From CAWAQA01 sp963784065 (GTDB lineage: Bacteria > Acidobacteriota > Vicinamibacteria > Vicinamibacterales > UBA2999), in the NCBI GenBank assembly GCA_963784065.1, contig CAWAQA010000001.1:1-64000 (forward strand): a stretch of DNA of 64,000 bases. The letters run 5' to 3'. Position numbers and translations under genes: made by a program. Positions 54,243-63,103 of this stretch are shown piece after piece; positions within the stretch are counted from its first letter, which is position 1; the number at the start of each line of letters is the position of its first letter. The notes under the pieces are model-generated. The model was given only the letters and a program-made list of their open reading frames with translations, was not told the DNA's origin and did not search any database.

Positions 54243-54884
54243 TCAATCGACGATTCGTTGCCGGAGAACGGCGCCGCCAGACTCATCGGCCATTCGCACG
54301 TAGGCCGCGGGCACTGGCTGGTCCACCGAGGCCACATAGAATCGGATACCGCGTTCGCGCAGCAGGCGCCACAGGCGCGAACGGCCTTCCACGTCGCTCA
54401 CCTGATCGTCGGCGTATGCGAAGTCCGAGAGGAAATAGATGGCGTCCACCTCGGGCTGCCGCGCCAGCGCCTGCTCGAGCGGCGCAACCAGGCTCAGGTT
54501 TCCGTCAGCCCCCCGCCAGGCCCAGCCCGGGGTCAGCACCGTAGCCTCGACGACGGCATGCTGTCGCCGAAGGCTGGCGACGTGGGAGTCGCGCACGCGA
54601 ATCAACGCACCGTCCTGCTCGTACATCGACCCGCTGTTGTCCGCGAGGATCAGCACGCGGTCTCCGCGCACCACTGCGCCAGCATCGCGCCGCGCGGCAT
54701 CGGCGCCACTGGCCGCGCCCTGGCCCGGACCGGGCAGCGCACCAGCGACCCAGAGAACCGCGACGACCGCGACCGTCGGCCACTGCCACTCGCGGCCGCG
54801 ACGCCGCGGCTGCCGCCGCGTCTGCGGCTCCTCGAGGCCGACGACGCGAAACTCGACGCGGCCGCCATCCTGCGGATCGATCAC
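54243..54884 (-). CDS. vWA-domain membrane protein
   Basis: 213 residues from GTG 54884, almost touching the previous gene's stop. One N-terminal membrane helix (WPTVAVVAVLWVAGALP) is followed by a vWA domain with the MIDAS start RVLILADNSGSMYEQDG, then TVLTPGWAWRGADGNLSLVA and AIYFLSDFAYADDQVSDVEG. The DxSxS part is intact; the domain faces the periplasm. It is coupled to the membrane protein encoded upstream and the two probably form a complex. Confidence 0.7.
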   Translation of the reverse strand: MIDPQDGGRVEFRVVGLEEPQTRRQPRRRGREWQWPTVAVVAVLWVAGALPGPGQGAASGADAARRDAGAVVRGDRVLILADNSGSMYEQDGALIRVRDSHVASLRRQHAVVEATVLTPGWAWRGADGNLSLVAPLEQALARQPEVDAIYFLSDFAYADDQVSDVEGRSRLWRLLRERGIRFYVASVDQPVPAAYVRMADESGGAVLRQRIVD

Positions 54885-54885
54885 C

Positions 54886-55719
54886 TCACACCATCATCCG
54901 GTCGGACGCTTTCGCTTCGGGGTTCTCGAGCACGAGCCGCCCGGTCACCTCTATGGGCGCGGCAGACTTCTTCGCGACCGCGCCCTCAACCGGCACGTCC
55001 AGTTTCTTGAGCAGGTCCGCGGCGCGGTCGGCGCCAATCATCAGCACGAGTCCGGTGATCACGGCGTCGAGGTAGGGGCTGACGGCATTGAAGCCGAGCG
55101 CCGCCAGTACGCGGACCTCTCCGAACCAGCCGAGGACCACCGCGCCAATCGCGCCGGCGACGATGAAGGACGGCACCCGCTGGTCCCGCTCTTCGGCGAA
55201 GAAGTCCGCCGCCCCGCGCGCGCGAGCCGGGAACAAGCCGGGCTTCCGCCGCCGCACGAAGGCAACGAGCGACAACAACCCGGTCGTGACGCGGTCAATG
55301 GCAAAGGAGGCGATGAGAATCGCCGCGATCGCACTGAATCCATCGATGCGAACCCGCGGATCGAAGCGATTGACGACGGCGCGGGTCGTGGCCGATTGAT
55401 CGCCCACGGACGACAGGATCGTGACCGCGCAGTTCTCGACGCCCGCGGCGGCCGTGAACGTCCCGGCGGCCCACTTGCCGTTCTCCTTCTTGTCGGCCGT
55501 CGCGGTCACGGTCCCGCACTCCTCGCCGTCGGTGATCGCGAGGGTTGGCTGCTCGTCAGCCGCAAGGTCTCGTGTCGCGAGCTTGACGACGACCGTGGCC
55601 GTCTTCCCGCCCGCGACCTGCTCCGGATTGACGCGGGTCACGACGTTGCTGCAGCCGCCTGCGATGAGCGCGGCGCCAAGGAGCGAAGCCACTGTCAGCG
55701 CGCGAGGGGTTGCGGTCAT
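54886..55719 (-). CDS. Hypothetical lipoprotein with membrane helices
   Basis: 277 residues. A lipoprotein-type leader (SLLGAALIAGGCSNVVTRVN, Cys at about 23) is followed by a beta-rich region (TATVVVKLATRDLAADEQPT, CGTVTATADKKENGKW) and three helices (FSAIAAILIASFAIDRVTTG, SFIVAGAIGAVVLGWFG, YLDAVITGLVLMIGADRAAD). No known family. It overlaps in expression with the vWA gene that follows 1 base after its stop. Confidence 0.6.
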   Translation of the reverse strand: MTATPRALTVASLLGAALIAGGCSNVVTRVNPEQVAGGKTATVVVKLATRDLAADEQPTLAITDGEECGTVTATADKKENGKWAAGTFTAAAGVENCAVTILSSVGDQSATTRAVVNRFDPRVRIDGFSAIAAILIASFAIDRVTTGLLSLVAFVRRRKPGLFPARARGAADFFAEERDQRVPSFIVAGAIGAVVLGWFGEVRVLAALGFNAVSPYLDAVITGLVLMIGADRAADLLKKLDVPVEGAVAKKSAAPIEVTGRLVLENPEAKASDRMMV

Positions 55720-55767
55720 GGAGTCCTCCGGTTTTATTTTTTCCAGGGGAGTTTACATGCGGTCCTC

Positions 55768-57141
55768 TCAGGCTGGCATCGCAACGCCGGCCCTGGCCTC
55801 GATCTGCATCCTGACACCGGGAGCCGGGCGCAGGGTGATGAGGGGACGCGGCTCGATGCGCTGTCCCGGCACCAGATGAAGACGGTAACGCTGCCCGAGC
55901 GTCGCCAGGATCATCTGTGCTTCCGTCATCGCGAAATGGTTACCGATGCATTGACGCGGTCCCGCGCCAAACGGCAGATAGACCAACTTGGGCCGGGCGG
56001 CGCTCCGTTCCGGACTGAAGCGCTCAGGGTCGAAGCCTGCCGGGTCGTCCCAGTATTTCGGATGCCGGTGCATCACCCAGGGGACGACGAACACGAGCCA
56101 CCCCGCCGGCAGCTCGTAGCCGCCAATGCGATCCGCCGCGAGCGCCCGGCGTGAAAACGCCCAGGCGGGTGGATAGAGGCGCATCGTTTCCTCGACCACC
56201 ATCCGTGTATAGGGGAGCCGCTCCAGGTCTCTGTAGGCAGGCGCGCGTCCGCCGAGCACGTCGTCGAGCTCGCTCTCGAGGCGCGCCCGGATCGCGGGAT
56301 GCTGCGCGAGGAGATACCACGCCCAGGTGACCGTCAGCGCCGTTGTTTCGTGCCCGGCGAGGAAGATCGTCATCACCTCGTCGCGCAGCTGCCGATCGGT
56401 CATCCCCTCACCGGTCTCGGGGTCACGGGCGGACAACAGCATCGAGACGAGGTCGTCACCGCCCGCGCCGCCGCGGCGACGCTCGTCGATCACGCCAAAG
56501 ATCGTGCGGTCGAGGAACGCGACGGCGCGGTGAAAGCGGCGGTTCCGCGGCGTCGGCAGCCGGGCGGCGATGCCGAGCGTCCAGAAGTTCTCGCCGATGT
56601 ACTCGTTCACGAGGGACCACTCGCGGGCCGTTTCGGCAAGCGTCTCGGCGTCGGAGCCGAGCATCGCCCTGAGCACGATGCTCTCCGTGAGATGCATCAT
56701 CTCCGGCAGGACGTCCACCGCGCCGCCCGCAGACGCGTGCGCCGTCCACCGGTTCCCTGTCGCGGTCGCCTCCTGCTCCATCACCGTCGCGTTCGCGGCG
56801 ATGCGGTCGCGGTGGAAGGCGGGTTGCGCGATGCGGCGCTGTCGAAGCCAGTAGGCGTCCTCGCTCGTCACCAGGCCGTTGCCAAGGGTCGTCTTCAACC
56901 GCTCGTACAACGGACCCTTGTGATAGTTGCGGGCGTTGTCCTGGAGCACGTGACGGATGTCGCGCGGATCGGTGATGAGGTAGCCGTGCCGTGGCCCGAT
57001 CCTGATGTAGGAGACGTCGCCGTAGCGCAACGCCGCGTCCATATAGACACCGGTCGGATTGCGCCTCATGGCCGGCATCATCCCGAGCAGCGGCCATCCC
57101 GCAGGGCCCGGCGGCACGCGCATGGCCGGAGAAGTTAGCAC
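55768..57141 (-). CDS. Cytochrome P450
   Basis: Intact, 457 residues (or 451 from the ATG at 57123). I-helix oxygen-binding motif FLAGHETTALTVTWAWYLLA near 259, K-helix EETMRLYPPAWAFSRRAL (ExxR near 314), PERF meander (FDPERFSP), and heme loop LPFGAGPRQCIGNHFAM with the proximal Cys near 395. No N-terminal membrane anchor, so it is a soluble bacterial P450, closest in pattern to CYP102/CYP4-like fatty-acid or terpene hydroxylases. No ferredoxin or reductase lies nearby. Isolated between the membrane protein and the hairpin region. Confidence 0.92.
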   Translation of the reverse strand: MLTSPAMRVPPGPAGWPLLGMMPAMRRNPTGVYMDAALRYGDVSYIRIGPRHGYLITDPRDIRHVLQDNARNYHKGPLYERLKTTLGNGLVTSEDAYWLRQRRIAQPAFHRDRIAANATVMEQEATATGNRWTAHASAGGAVDVLPEMMHLTESIVLRAMLGSDAETLAETAREWSLVNEYIGENFWTLGIAARLPTPRNRRFHRAVAFLDRTIFGVIDERRRGGAGGDDLVSMLLSARDPETGEGMTDRQLRDEVMTIFLAGHETTALTVTWAWYLLAQHPAIRARLESELDDVLGGRAPAYRDLERLPYTRMVVEETMRLYPPAWAFSRRALAADRIGGYELPAGWLVFVVPWVMHRHPKYWDDPAGFDPERFSPERSAARPKLVYLPFGAGPRQCIGNHFAMTEAQMILATLGQRYRLHLVPGQRIEPRPLITLRPAPGVRMQIEARAGVAMPA

Positions 57142-57230
57142 GGGTTGGCGCGAGGAAGAATCAACGCCGAGATCGCAGAGAGGCAGAGATCGCAGAGGGC
57201 GTCGTTCGACGGGCCGCCGAAGGCGGCTCG

Positions 57231-57307
57231 CGCGCGGGGCGCGGTCGCGAGGGATGAACCGTGTGCGTTCGTGTCCGGGTTCATCCCTCGCGGCCGCGCC
57301 CCGCGCG
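57231..57307. repeat. Large inverted repeat (about 30-bp arms, 17-nt loop)
   Basis: Arms 57231-57260 and 57278-57307 are complementary except for one T-G/C mismatch (GCGGTCGCG against GCGGCCGCG), with GGATGAACC/GGTTCATCC at the loop. It lies between the P450 start and the DoxX stop. It would form a very stable hairpin in RNA or a cruciform. Confidence 0.8.
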
Positions 57308-57360
57308 AGGTCGGCGTTGAATTGTCCCCGGCGTCCTCGGCTTCCTCGGCGCTCCCGTCT

Positions 57361-57852
57361 TCACGCCCGCATGCGCGAGGCCGGCGCGTGCGGCTCTCCA
57401 ACCCGCCGCCTCGCCATCCACGCGTCGAGCGAGATCAGGTTCCACGACCGGCAAGCCAGGAGAATGAAGAACACCACCGCATAGGTGAGCTGCAGCCACG
57501 CCGTCTGGAAGTTCTGGATGGACATGATGCCTGTCATGAGCACCGTCATCATGAGACCGCCGGCGATGAGCGCCGGCCGCGTCTGCAAGCCCGTGATGAG
57601 CAGCAGCCCGATCGCCGCCTCGACCCAGGGAAGGACGTGGCCGAACAGCTCGACGCCGGGGATCGGGATCACCGCGGCCTGAAACTGCTTCATGAGATCG
57701 GCGGCGAAGACGTCAGTGCCGTTGATGATGCGCGTGAGACCGCGCAGGCCGATGTTGACACCGAATGTCAGTCTCAGGATTGCGTATGCGATCGACGCGT
57801 CCGAGCGCCAGCTGGTGGCGGCCTGTCCGGGATCTTCCGCCAGTCTTGTCAT
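57361..57852 (-). CDS. DoxX-family membrane protein
   Basis: Intact, 163 residues with four helices: YAILRLTFGVNIGLRGLTRI, FGHVLPWVEAAIGLLLITGL, ALIAGGLMMTVLMTGIMSIQ and LTYAVVFFILLACRSWNLIS. The G-x-R and E-x-x-xG placements fit the DoxX/DoxD group, subunits or relatives of quinone oxidoreductases with unproven roles here. It follows the MFS gene by 32 bases on the same strand. Confidence 0.75.
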   Translation of the reverse strand: MTRLAEDPGQAATSWRSDASIAYAILRLTFGVNIGLRGLTRIINGTDVFAADLMKQFQAAVIPIPGVELFGHVLPWVEAAIGLLLITGLQTRPALIAGGLMMTVLMTGIMSIQNFQTAWLQLTYAVVFFILLACRSWNLISLDAWMARRRVGEPHAPASRMRA

Positions 57853-57883
57853 CGGGCTCCTTCCGCGAGCGTGAGCGCTGATT

Positions 57884-59387
57884 CTACAGGCAGACTCGCC
57901 GGACGGTCATGACGCGCCCCTCGTGCCTCGCGATCGCCGGCTCGCGCGCGATGAAGTCGGCCACCCGCGCCACGTGGGTGTAGATGTGCGTGAACAGCGG
58001 CGAGAACGCCTCTTCCACGTTCATGGCGTGGAACCGGCCCACCGTGCGCACCATGCGGCCGACAGCGACCCCTCCGGGTTCGTGCACGTGGCCCGGCACG
58101 AAGGTCGCGACGGCACGCAGCACGAACGCGATGACCACCACGATGTAGTAGGGGAGCAGCGTCGACCCGGTCCATCCGCGAGCAGCAGCGAGGATGACGC
58201 CGCCGGCGAGTGGTCCGATCGCTTCGGCCATTCCGGTCACCGCGCCGAGCGACGCGACGTACAGAAGGGCCGCGGCCGGCTGGCGCGAGCTTCAGCATCA
58301 GGTTGTTCACGTTGCTGTTGTAGGCCCCCCATCCCAGTCCCGCCACGAACTGAAAGATGACGATCGGCCAGGTTCGTCCGGGCGCGACGATCAGCCAGAG
58401 GACCGTCGGCAGCATGATCAGGTACGTGCCGGCGCGCAGCACGGTCTTGGCCCCGAAGTGATCGCCAAGCCTGCCCCAATAGCCCATCGTCCCGGCCGCG
58501 ACAAACAGGTTGAGAGACACGAGCGCGGTCACCGAGAGCAGCGACAGACCGAGCTCCTCGAGCATGAAGACGAGGAGGAAGGGACTGCTGATGCCGATGG
58601 CGGCGTGCCACAGCACGGCGAACAGCATGAAGATCCGGACATTCCGGTCGCGCAGCGGCGCAACCAGCATGTTCCGGAGCGGCAGCATCTCGACGCGGGA
58701 GCGCGTGCGGCGCGGAGGCGGCACACGGGCGAGAACCGGCAGCGCCGCAAGGCCGAGACTGCCGGCGACCGCGAAGAGCACGGCGAACACGAACGGAGAC
58801 CGCCCCGTCTCGCCGAACATCCCCTGGATGACGGCCGCGGCGGCGAGCGCCGCGACCTGGCCAGCCAGGCCGCTGATGCGGTTGCGCGTGCCGAGGAAGC
58901 GGCCGCGGATACCCGGCGGCACGAGCTCGGCCATCCATGTGAGCAGCGCCAGATCGAAGAACGATGCGACCAGCGACGAGAGCGCAATGATGGCGACCAG
59001 CGCACGCGCCGCCATCGGGCCTTCCAGCAGGAACGGGAGGGCGGCGGCCGCCAGCAGCAGGAGCCGCGCGATCGCCGCGCACACGAGCGCCGTCTGCGGC
59101 CAATGGCCGGCGCGCTCGATGTGCGCGGACGTGAATACCTGACTGACCTTGGCCGCCAGCGGTACCGCCGCGAGCACCGCGATGGCCAGCGGGTCGGCAC
59201 CGAGCGCGAGCGCATAGGCGGTGAGGAAGACGCCGCTGGCGAGCTGCGTCATCGTCGCCTGCATGGCGCCGTAGATGTCGAGCTGACGGGCGACGCTGGA
59301 GATGGAGGCGCCAGGGTCGGCGCTCCACAACTGTGCGGCTCGCGAGGGGAGGGCGGGCACCGGCAGCGGTCGCGGCTGCAAGCACAA
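57884..59387 (-). CDS. Major facilitator superfamily transporter (one frameshift)
   Basis: About 500 residues, twelve helices. First half: GVFLTAYALALGADPLAIAV, RALVAIIALSSLVASFFDLA and MAELVPPGIRGRFLGTRNRI, the last resembling the loop 2-3-like RGR motif. After a long loop it resumes IFMLFAVLWHAAIGISSPFL and GWGAYNSNVNNLMLKLAPAG. The frame shifts near 58285; the rest is TGMAEAIGPLAGGVILAAAR and PYYIVVVIAFVLRAVATFVP. Substrate unknown; drug or sugar efflux-like. Probable operon with DoxX. Confidence 0.8.
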
Positions 59388-59441
59388 GTCCGCCAGCTCG
59401 CGTGTTCCCGTCAGGTGCGGTCCGTTCCTGTCGTGTCCTGC

Positions 59442-60054
59442 TTACGTTTTCCGCGAACGCTCGACGAATGCGGCGTAGTCGTGCGGCGTGTCGATATCAA
59501 TCAGGCAGCCTTCGTCGTCTACGGCGACGTTGACGATCTCGTTCTGATGGGCATGCACCACGGCCTTGGCGCCCGCATCGAGCGGCGCGCGGCGGAGCTC
59601 GTCGAAGACCGCGCGATCGAAAAGCACCGGGTGCCCGTGACGCTCACCGATGGCGGGCCTGACGATGGGCGGCCGCTCCGGTCGCCACGCGTCGATCACC
59701 GCGCGCACGGTTGCCGGCCTCACCATCGGCACGTCCACGAGCGTCATGAGGACCGCGTCGAGGTCCGGCCGCTGCGCCGCCTCGAGCCCGACCCACAGCG
59801 AGGACAACTGTCCCCGCGCGGGATCGTCGTTCCGTACCACGCGCGGCATCAGCCGGCACGCCATCCTGCTTGAGCGCTTCGACGACCGCGTCGTGGGCGG
59901 CACCGGTGACGATCACAATCTCATCGATTCCGGCGGCGAGAAATGTGCGCGTGAGACGGGCAACAAATGGCCTGCCGTCGCCATCGGGGAGAAGCGCCTT
60001 GGGACGACCCATGCGCGTCGATCCGCCTGCTGCGAGCACGATCGCCGTCAGCAC
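59442..60054 (-). CDS. MobA/MocA-like nucleotidyltransferase (frameshifted)
   Basis: Start MLTAIVLAAGGSTRMGRPKA at 60054 has the LAAGxSxRMGxPK nucleotide-binding signature of molybdenum cofactor guanylyl/cytidylyltransferases. It continues FLAAGIDEIVIVTGAAHDAV, then after a shift near 59865 LMPRVVRNDDPARGQLSSLW, VLMTLVDVPMVRPATVRAVI and GHPVLFDRAVFDELR. The LVDVP motif is the metal/phosphate-binding loop. About 205 residues. No other molybdopterin gene is nearby, so MocA-type (xanthine dehydrogenase maturation) or a related sugar-nucleotide role are both possible. Confidence 0.8.
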
Positions 60055-60114
60055 TTTTGCCCGTCCTCCCGCATATTTGCGCCAAATTGCACGATCGAAA
60101 GCACTTCGGGCACG

Positions 60115-60143
60115 CTTGACTTCGCAGCGCGCAATTCCTACAC
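60115..60143 (+). promoter_or_regulatory. Sigma-70-type promoter of the cold-shock gene
   Basis: TTGACT (60115-60120), 17-base spacer, TACACT (60138-60143), about 125 bases before the cold-shock ATG. A long 5' leader is typical of cold-shock genes. Confidence 0.55.
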
Positions 60144-60222
60144 TTGCCGAGCTTAAGACTCCGGCGCGCCGGACCGCCGCTTTATCGTGGCTTCATATTC
60201 CGCTTGTGAGCGGTCCATGGGC

Positions 60223-60241
60223 GCCTGAGATTGTCTCAGGC
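60223..60241 (+). promoter_or_regulatory. Hairpin in the 5' leader of the cold-shock gene
   Basis: GCCTGAGA-TTG-TCTCAGGC, perfect 8-bp stem with 3-nt loop, 26 bases before the ATG and close to the GGAGGG ribosome-binding site at 60254-60259. It could modulate translation with temperature. Confidence 0.5.
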
Positions 60242-60267
60242 TTCGCGCGCATCGGAGGGATACGGCT

Positions 60268-60509
60268 ATGGCCAACGGCACTATCGCACGCCTCCTGATT
60301 GACAAAGGGTTCGGGTTCATCCGCGATGAAGGTGGCATCGAACACTTCTTCCACCGCAGCGCTGTACGCGGCGCCGTCTTCGAGTTGCTCCGCGAGGGCC
60401 AGCGAGTGGAGTTCTCGGCTGAAGAGTCCTCCAAGGGCCCCAGGGCGGGCGATGTACAGTTTGATCGAAAGCTGAGCTTAGCGCCCCGGCCCCCGGGGGG
60501 GCCGGGTGA
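60268..60509 (+). CDS. Cold-shock domain protein
   Basis: ATG 60268 after a GGAGGG site. MANGTIARLLIDKGFGFIRD then EGGIEHFFHRSAVRGAVFEL: the RNP1 KGFGFI and RNP2-like FFHRS motifs of CspA-type RNA-binding proteins, OB-fold, followed by VEFSAEESSKGPRAGDVQ. The C- and G-run near 60490 probably has an indel; with one base removed the stop is TGA at 60507-60509, overlapping the GTG of the next gene (GTGA). About 80 residues. An RNA chaperone; leader hairpin and long 5' UTR suggest cold or post-transcriptional control. Confidence 0.75.
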
Positions 60510-61171
60510 ACGTTTTTCTGTGCCGCCTAATCCGGATCCGCGCAGGCGGCAATCTCCGCCTCATCTCCGTCGTCATACTGCTGGCCGCGGCCGCCTCCGG
60601 CGTGTACGCCTTCGTCCAGCTCGGACCATTTCTCACCAGGGACGACCCGCTGGTCAAGGCGGACGCCATCTTCGTGCTCGCCGGCACCCGTGTGCTGCGC
60701 CCCCTCGAGGCGGCCGACCTCTACATGGAGGGGTATGCGCCGCGGCTCGTGATGACCAGAGACCTCCAGGAGGAAGGGGCGTATCGAAATCTTGCCAGGC
60801 GCGGACATCCGTTCGCCGCGGACGCCGAGCGCGCACAGAACCTGTTCCTGATGTTGGGTATCCCGGGCAGCGCCATCCTCATCCCCGATCGCATCCATGA
60901 CAGCACGGCAGCCGAGGCGGTGACGCTGCGCGAGCTGGCGGCGCAACACGGCTGGCGCCGCGTGATCGTGGTCACGTCGAAGTACCACCTTCGGCGTGCC
61001 GGGTTCGCGGTGCGGCGGGAAGTCCGCGGCACCGGCCTCGAGGTCACGATGCGCGCGAGCCGCTACGATCCGACGCGCTCCGAACAGTGGTGGACCCGGC
61101 GTGCGGAGATCAGGTGGGTCGCCTCGGAACTGCCAAAGCTCGTCGCCTACCTGCTCGGACTCGGAGCGTAG
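60506..61171 (+). CDS. YdcF/SanA-like DUF218 membrane protein
   Basis: Intact, 221 residues from GTG 60506. N-terminal anchor (LRLISVVILLAAAASGVYAF) then DUF218: VKADAIFVLAGTRVLRPLEA, AADLYMEGYAPRLVMTRDLQ, DAERAQNLFLMLGIPGSAIL and VIVVTSKYHLRRAGFAVRRE. The family includes SanA and ElyC, linked to envelope integrity and vancomycin sensitivity at low or high temperature. Its coupling to a cold-shock gene is suggestive of envelope maintenance in the cold. Confidence 0.85.
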   Translation: MNVFLCRLIRIRAGGNLRLISVVILLAAAASGVYAFVQLGPFLTRDDPLVKADAIFVLAGTRVLRPLEAADLYMEGYAPRLVMTRDLQEEGAYRNLARRGHPFAADAERAQNLFLMLGIPGSAILIPDRIHDSTAAEAVTLRELAAQHGWRRVIVVTSKYHLRRAGFAVRREVRGTGLEVTMRASRYDPTRSEQWWTRRAEIRWVASELPKLVAYLLGLGA

Positions 61172-61298
61172 ACAGAGCTTTCACATCGCGGCGAGCGCCC
61201 GCCGCGCACGCCTGCGCGGTGGGGTGGGAGCGGAAGTGGCCGGTCGTCATTCAGACGAGACAGACCACTGGAACGCTTCTGACCCGACCGTCAGGCCT

Positions 61299-61502
61299 TC
61301 AGGCCTCCGAGCGGATGTTTCCCGCGCGCGGACCTTTCGCTGACGGCTCCTCGTCGAAGCTGACGCGCTGTCCTTCGTTGAGCTGTTCGAAGCTGCCGGC
61401 TTTCACCGAGCTGCGGTGGAAGAACCACTCCTGCCCGCCCTCGTCGCGAATGAACCCGAACCCGCGATCCCGAACCAACCGCTTAATCGTCCCGTTCGCC
61501 AT
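61299..61502 (-). CDS. Cold-shock domain protein, second copy
   Basis: Intact, 67 residues: MANGTIKRLVRDRGFGFIRD then EGGQEWFFHRSSVKAGSFEQ with VSFDEEPSAKGPRAGNIR. The ATG at 61502 follows GGAGG. It shares the MANGTI start and SAKGPRAG ending with the csp at 60268 but is on the opposite strand; the two flank the YdcF gene. OB-fold RNA chaperone. It is the last gene of the PHP-ABC transcript. Confidence 0.85.
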   Translation of the reverse strand: MANGTIKRLVRDRGFGFIRDEGGQEWFFHRSSVKAGSFEQLNEGQRVSFDEEPSAKGPRAGNIRSEA

Positions 61503-61567
61503 CGTCGAACCTCCGCGGCCGTGCACACACGACCTGACCAGAGGCAATCCAAGTTCTGTTCCACGAC

Positions 61568-62282
61568 CTACGACAACCAGCTCCGCCATCGTCTTGTGCG
61601 CTTGAGCTCCCCGGTCGCCGGCTGGAGCGTGAGCACCTCTCCGGCTACCGCCGTCGCGAACGCAGGATCGGCCGTGATGACGAGCGATGCGATGCGCACG
61701 GCCGGCGACCACGCGCGAGAGGTCGGCCGCGAAGGCGGCCACATCCTCCGGCGGCAGCAAGGCGTTGGGATGTTCGGCCAGGAGCACTCGGGGATTGAGC
61801 GCAAGCGCACGGCCCAGCCTCACGCGCAGGCGCTTGGCGACGGAGAGCGCCGTCAGCGGCTGGCGAAGATCGTCCTTGCTCAGCCCGACCTCATCGGCCA
61901 GGCGCGTGACCGGGCCACGAACGTCGGCAGGCAGCTCGTCGAGCTCCAGGGTCAACGGCACCGCGAGGTTCTGCTCCGCCGTCAACTGGTCGAGCATGAC
62001 CGCGCGGTCGCTGAGTAGGCCGAACTGGTCGAGCGTTTCCACCCAGTCGTCGGCGTTGCCGATCGAGGCCGTCGAACGACCCATCACGGTCACGTCGCCG
62101 GCGTCGGGCAGGATCGCACCCGTGACGAGGTTCACCAGCACTTCAGCCGTGACCTGGTCGAACCCGAGCAGCGCGATCGATTGTCGTTCGTGAAGCTCGA
62201 AGCCGCTGACCCTCAGCGGCCGCAGGCCGCGGTAGTCCTTCGTGACGCCACGCATCTCCACCAGCCGCTCAGCGGCTGACAT
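61568..62282 (-). CDS. Degenerate ABC-type ATPase subunit (one frameshift)
   Basis: About 238 residues from ATG 62282, overlapping the PHP gene by 14 bases. It aligns with an ABC ATPase in order (VEMRGVTKDYRGLRPLRVSG, SIALLGFDQVTAEVLVNLV, VRGPVTRLADEVGLSKDDLR, RALALNPRVLLAEHPNALL), but the Walker A loop is LLGFDQVTAEVL instead of GxxGxGK(S/T), and the signature is LSVAKRLRVRLG instead of LSGGQ. Walker B LLAEHP is also weak. It is probably catalytically dead and may be structural or regulatory (inference). A shift near 61740 precedes the C-terminus LQPATGELKRTRRW. Confidence 0.6.
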
Positions 62283-63103
62283 GGCGATGCCGGGCGGCGC
62301 TGAGCCGTTGCCACTCCGCCACCGGCAGCGTCACGGATCCGGGCAACGAGCCGTGCGCGGGATCTCCATGAAAATCGGAGCCGCCCGTCATCAGCAGGCC
62401 GAGCGTCCCGGCCAGCGTCACGTAATGGTCGACCAGCGCCGCGCCGTGATCGGGATGGAAGGCCTCGAGCGCGTCGAGGCCCTGGTCGCGCAGCGATCGG
62501 ATGCGTTCGTCGGTGATGGACTTGCCGGGATGCGCGATGGAGGCGACGCCGCCGGCGTCGTGAATAACGGCGATCACCTGCTCGGAGCCGGCGCCCTCAC
62601 GCGGCACGAAGCCGGGAAGTCCCTGTCCGAGCCAGCGGTCGAACGCCTCGCGCGTGTCGGCGACATGGCCCGCCGTGATCATCGCGCGCGCCACCTGCGG
62701 GCGGCCAATGGAGCGTCCGGTCTGGAGACGCGCCTCCTCGAGGAGCCGCGCCAGATCGATCGGGACGCCGAGCGACGCGAGGCGGAGACCGATGGCTTCG
62801 CACGCGCGCGACGCGGGCCGCGCGCTGGCGCGCGAGAAACGAGGACAACCCCGCGTGCCGCGGGTCCACGAAATATCCCAGCACGTGCACGTCGCGGCCG
62901 GCGTCGATGGCGGTGATCTCGATGCCGCTGACCGCGTCGATGCCGCGCTCGCTCGCCAGCGAAAGCACCTCCGTCACCGACGCCGTGGTGTCGTGGTCGG
63001 TGACGGCCATCACGCGCAGCCCGGACGCAGCGGCCTGCTCGACGAGCTCGGCTGGAGTGAGGCGGCCGTCTGACGCCGTCGTGTGGAGGTGGAGGTCGAT
63101 CAA
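62269..63103 (-). CDS. PHP-domain phosphoesterase (RNase AM/YciV-like, one frameshift)
   Basis: Starts MIDLHLHTTASDGRLTPAEL at the TTG 63103, which overlaps the stop of the Fur-like gene (TTGA). PHP metal motifs: DLHLHTxxSDG, VMAVTDHDTTASVTEV, SGIEITAIDAGRDVHVLGYF, then after a shift near 62820 GGVASIAHPGKS, FHPDHG and GLLMTGGSDFHG. About 275 residues, as in 3',5'-nucleoside bisphosphate phosphatases. It removes 3'-phosphates from pAp or oligonucleotides in the cytoplasm. Confidence 0.8.
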
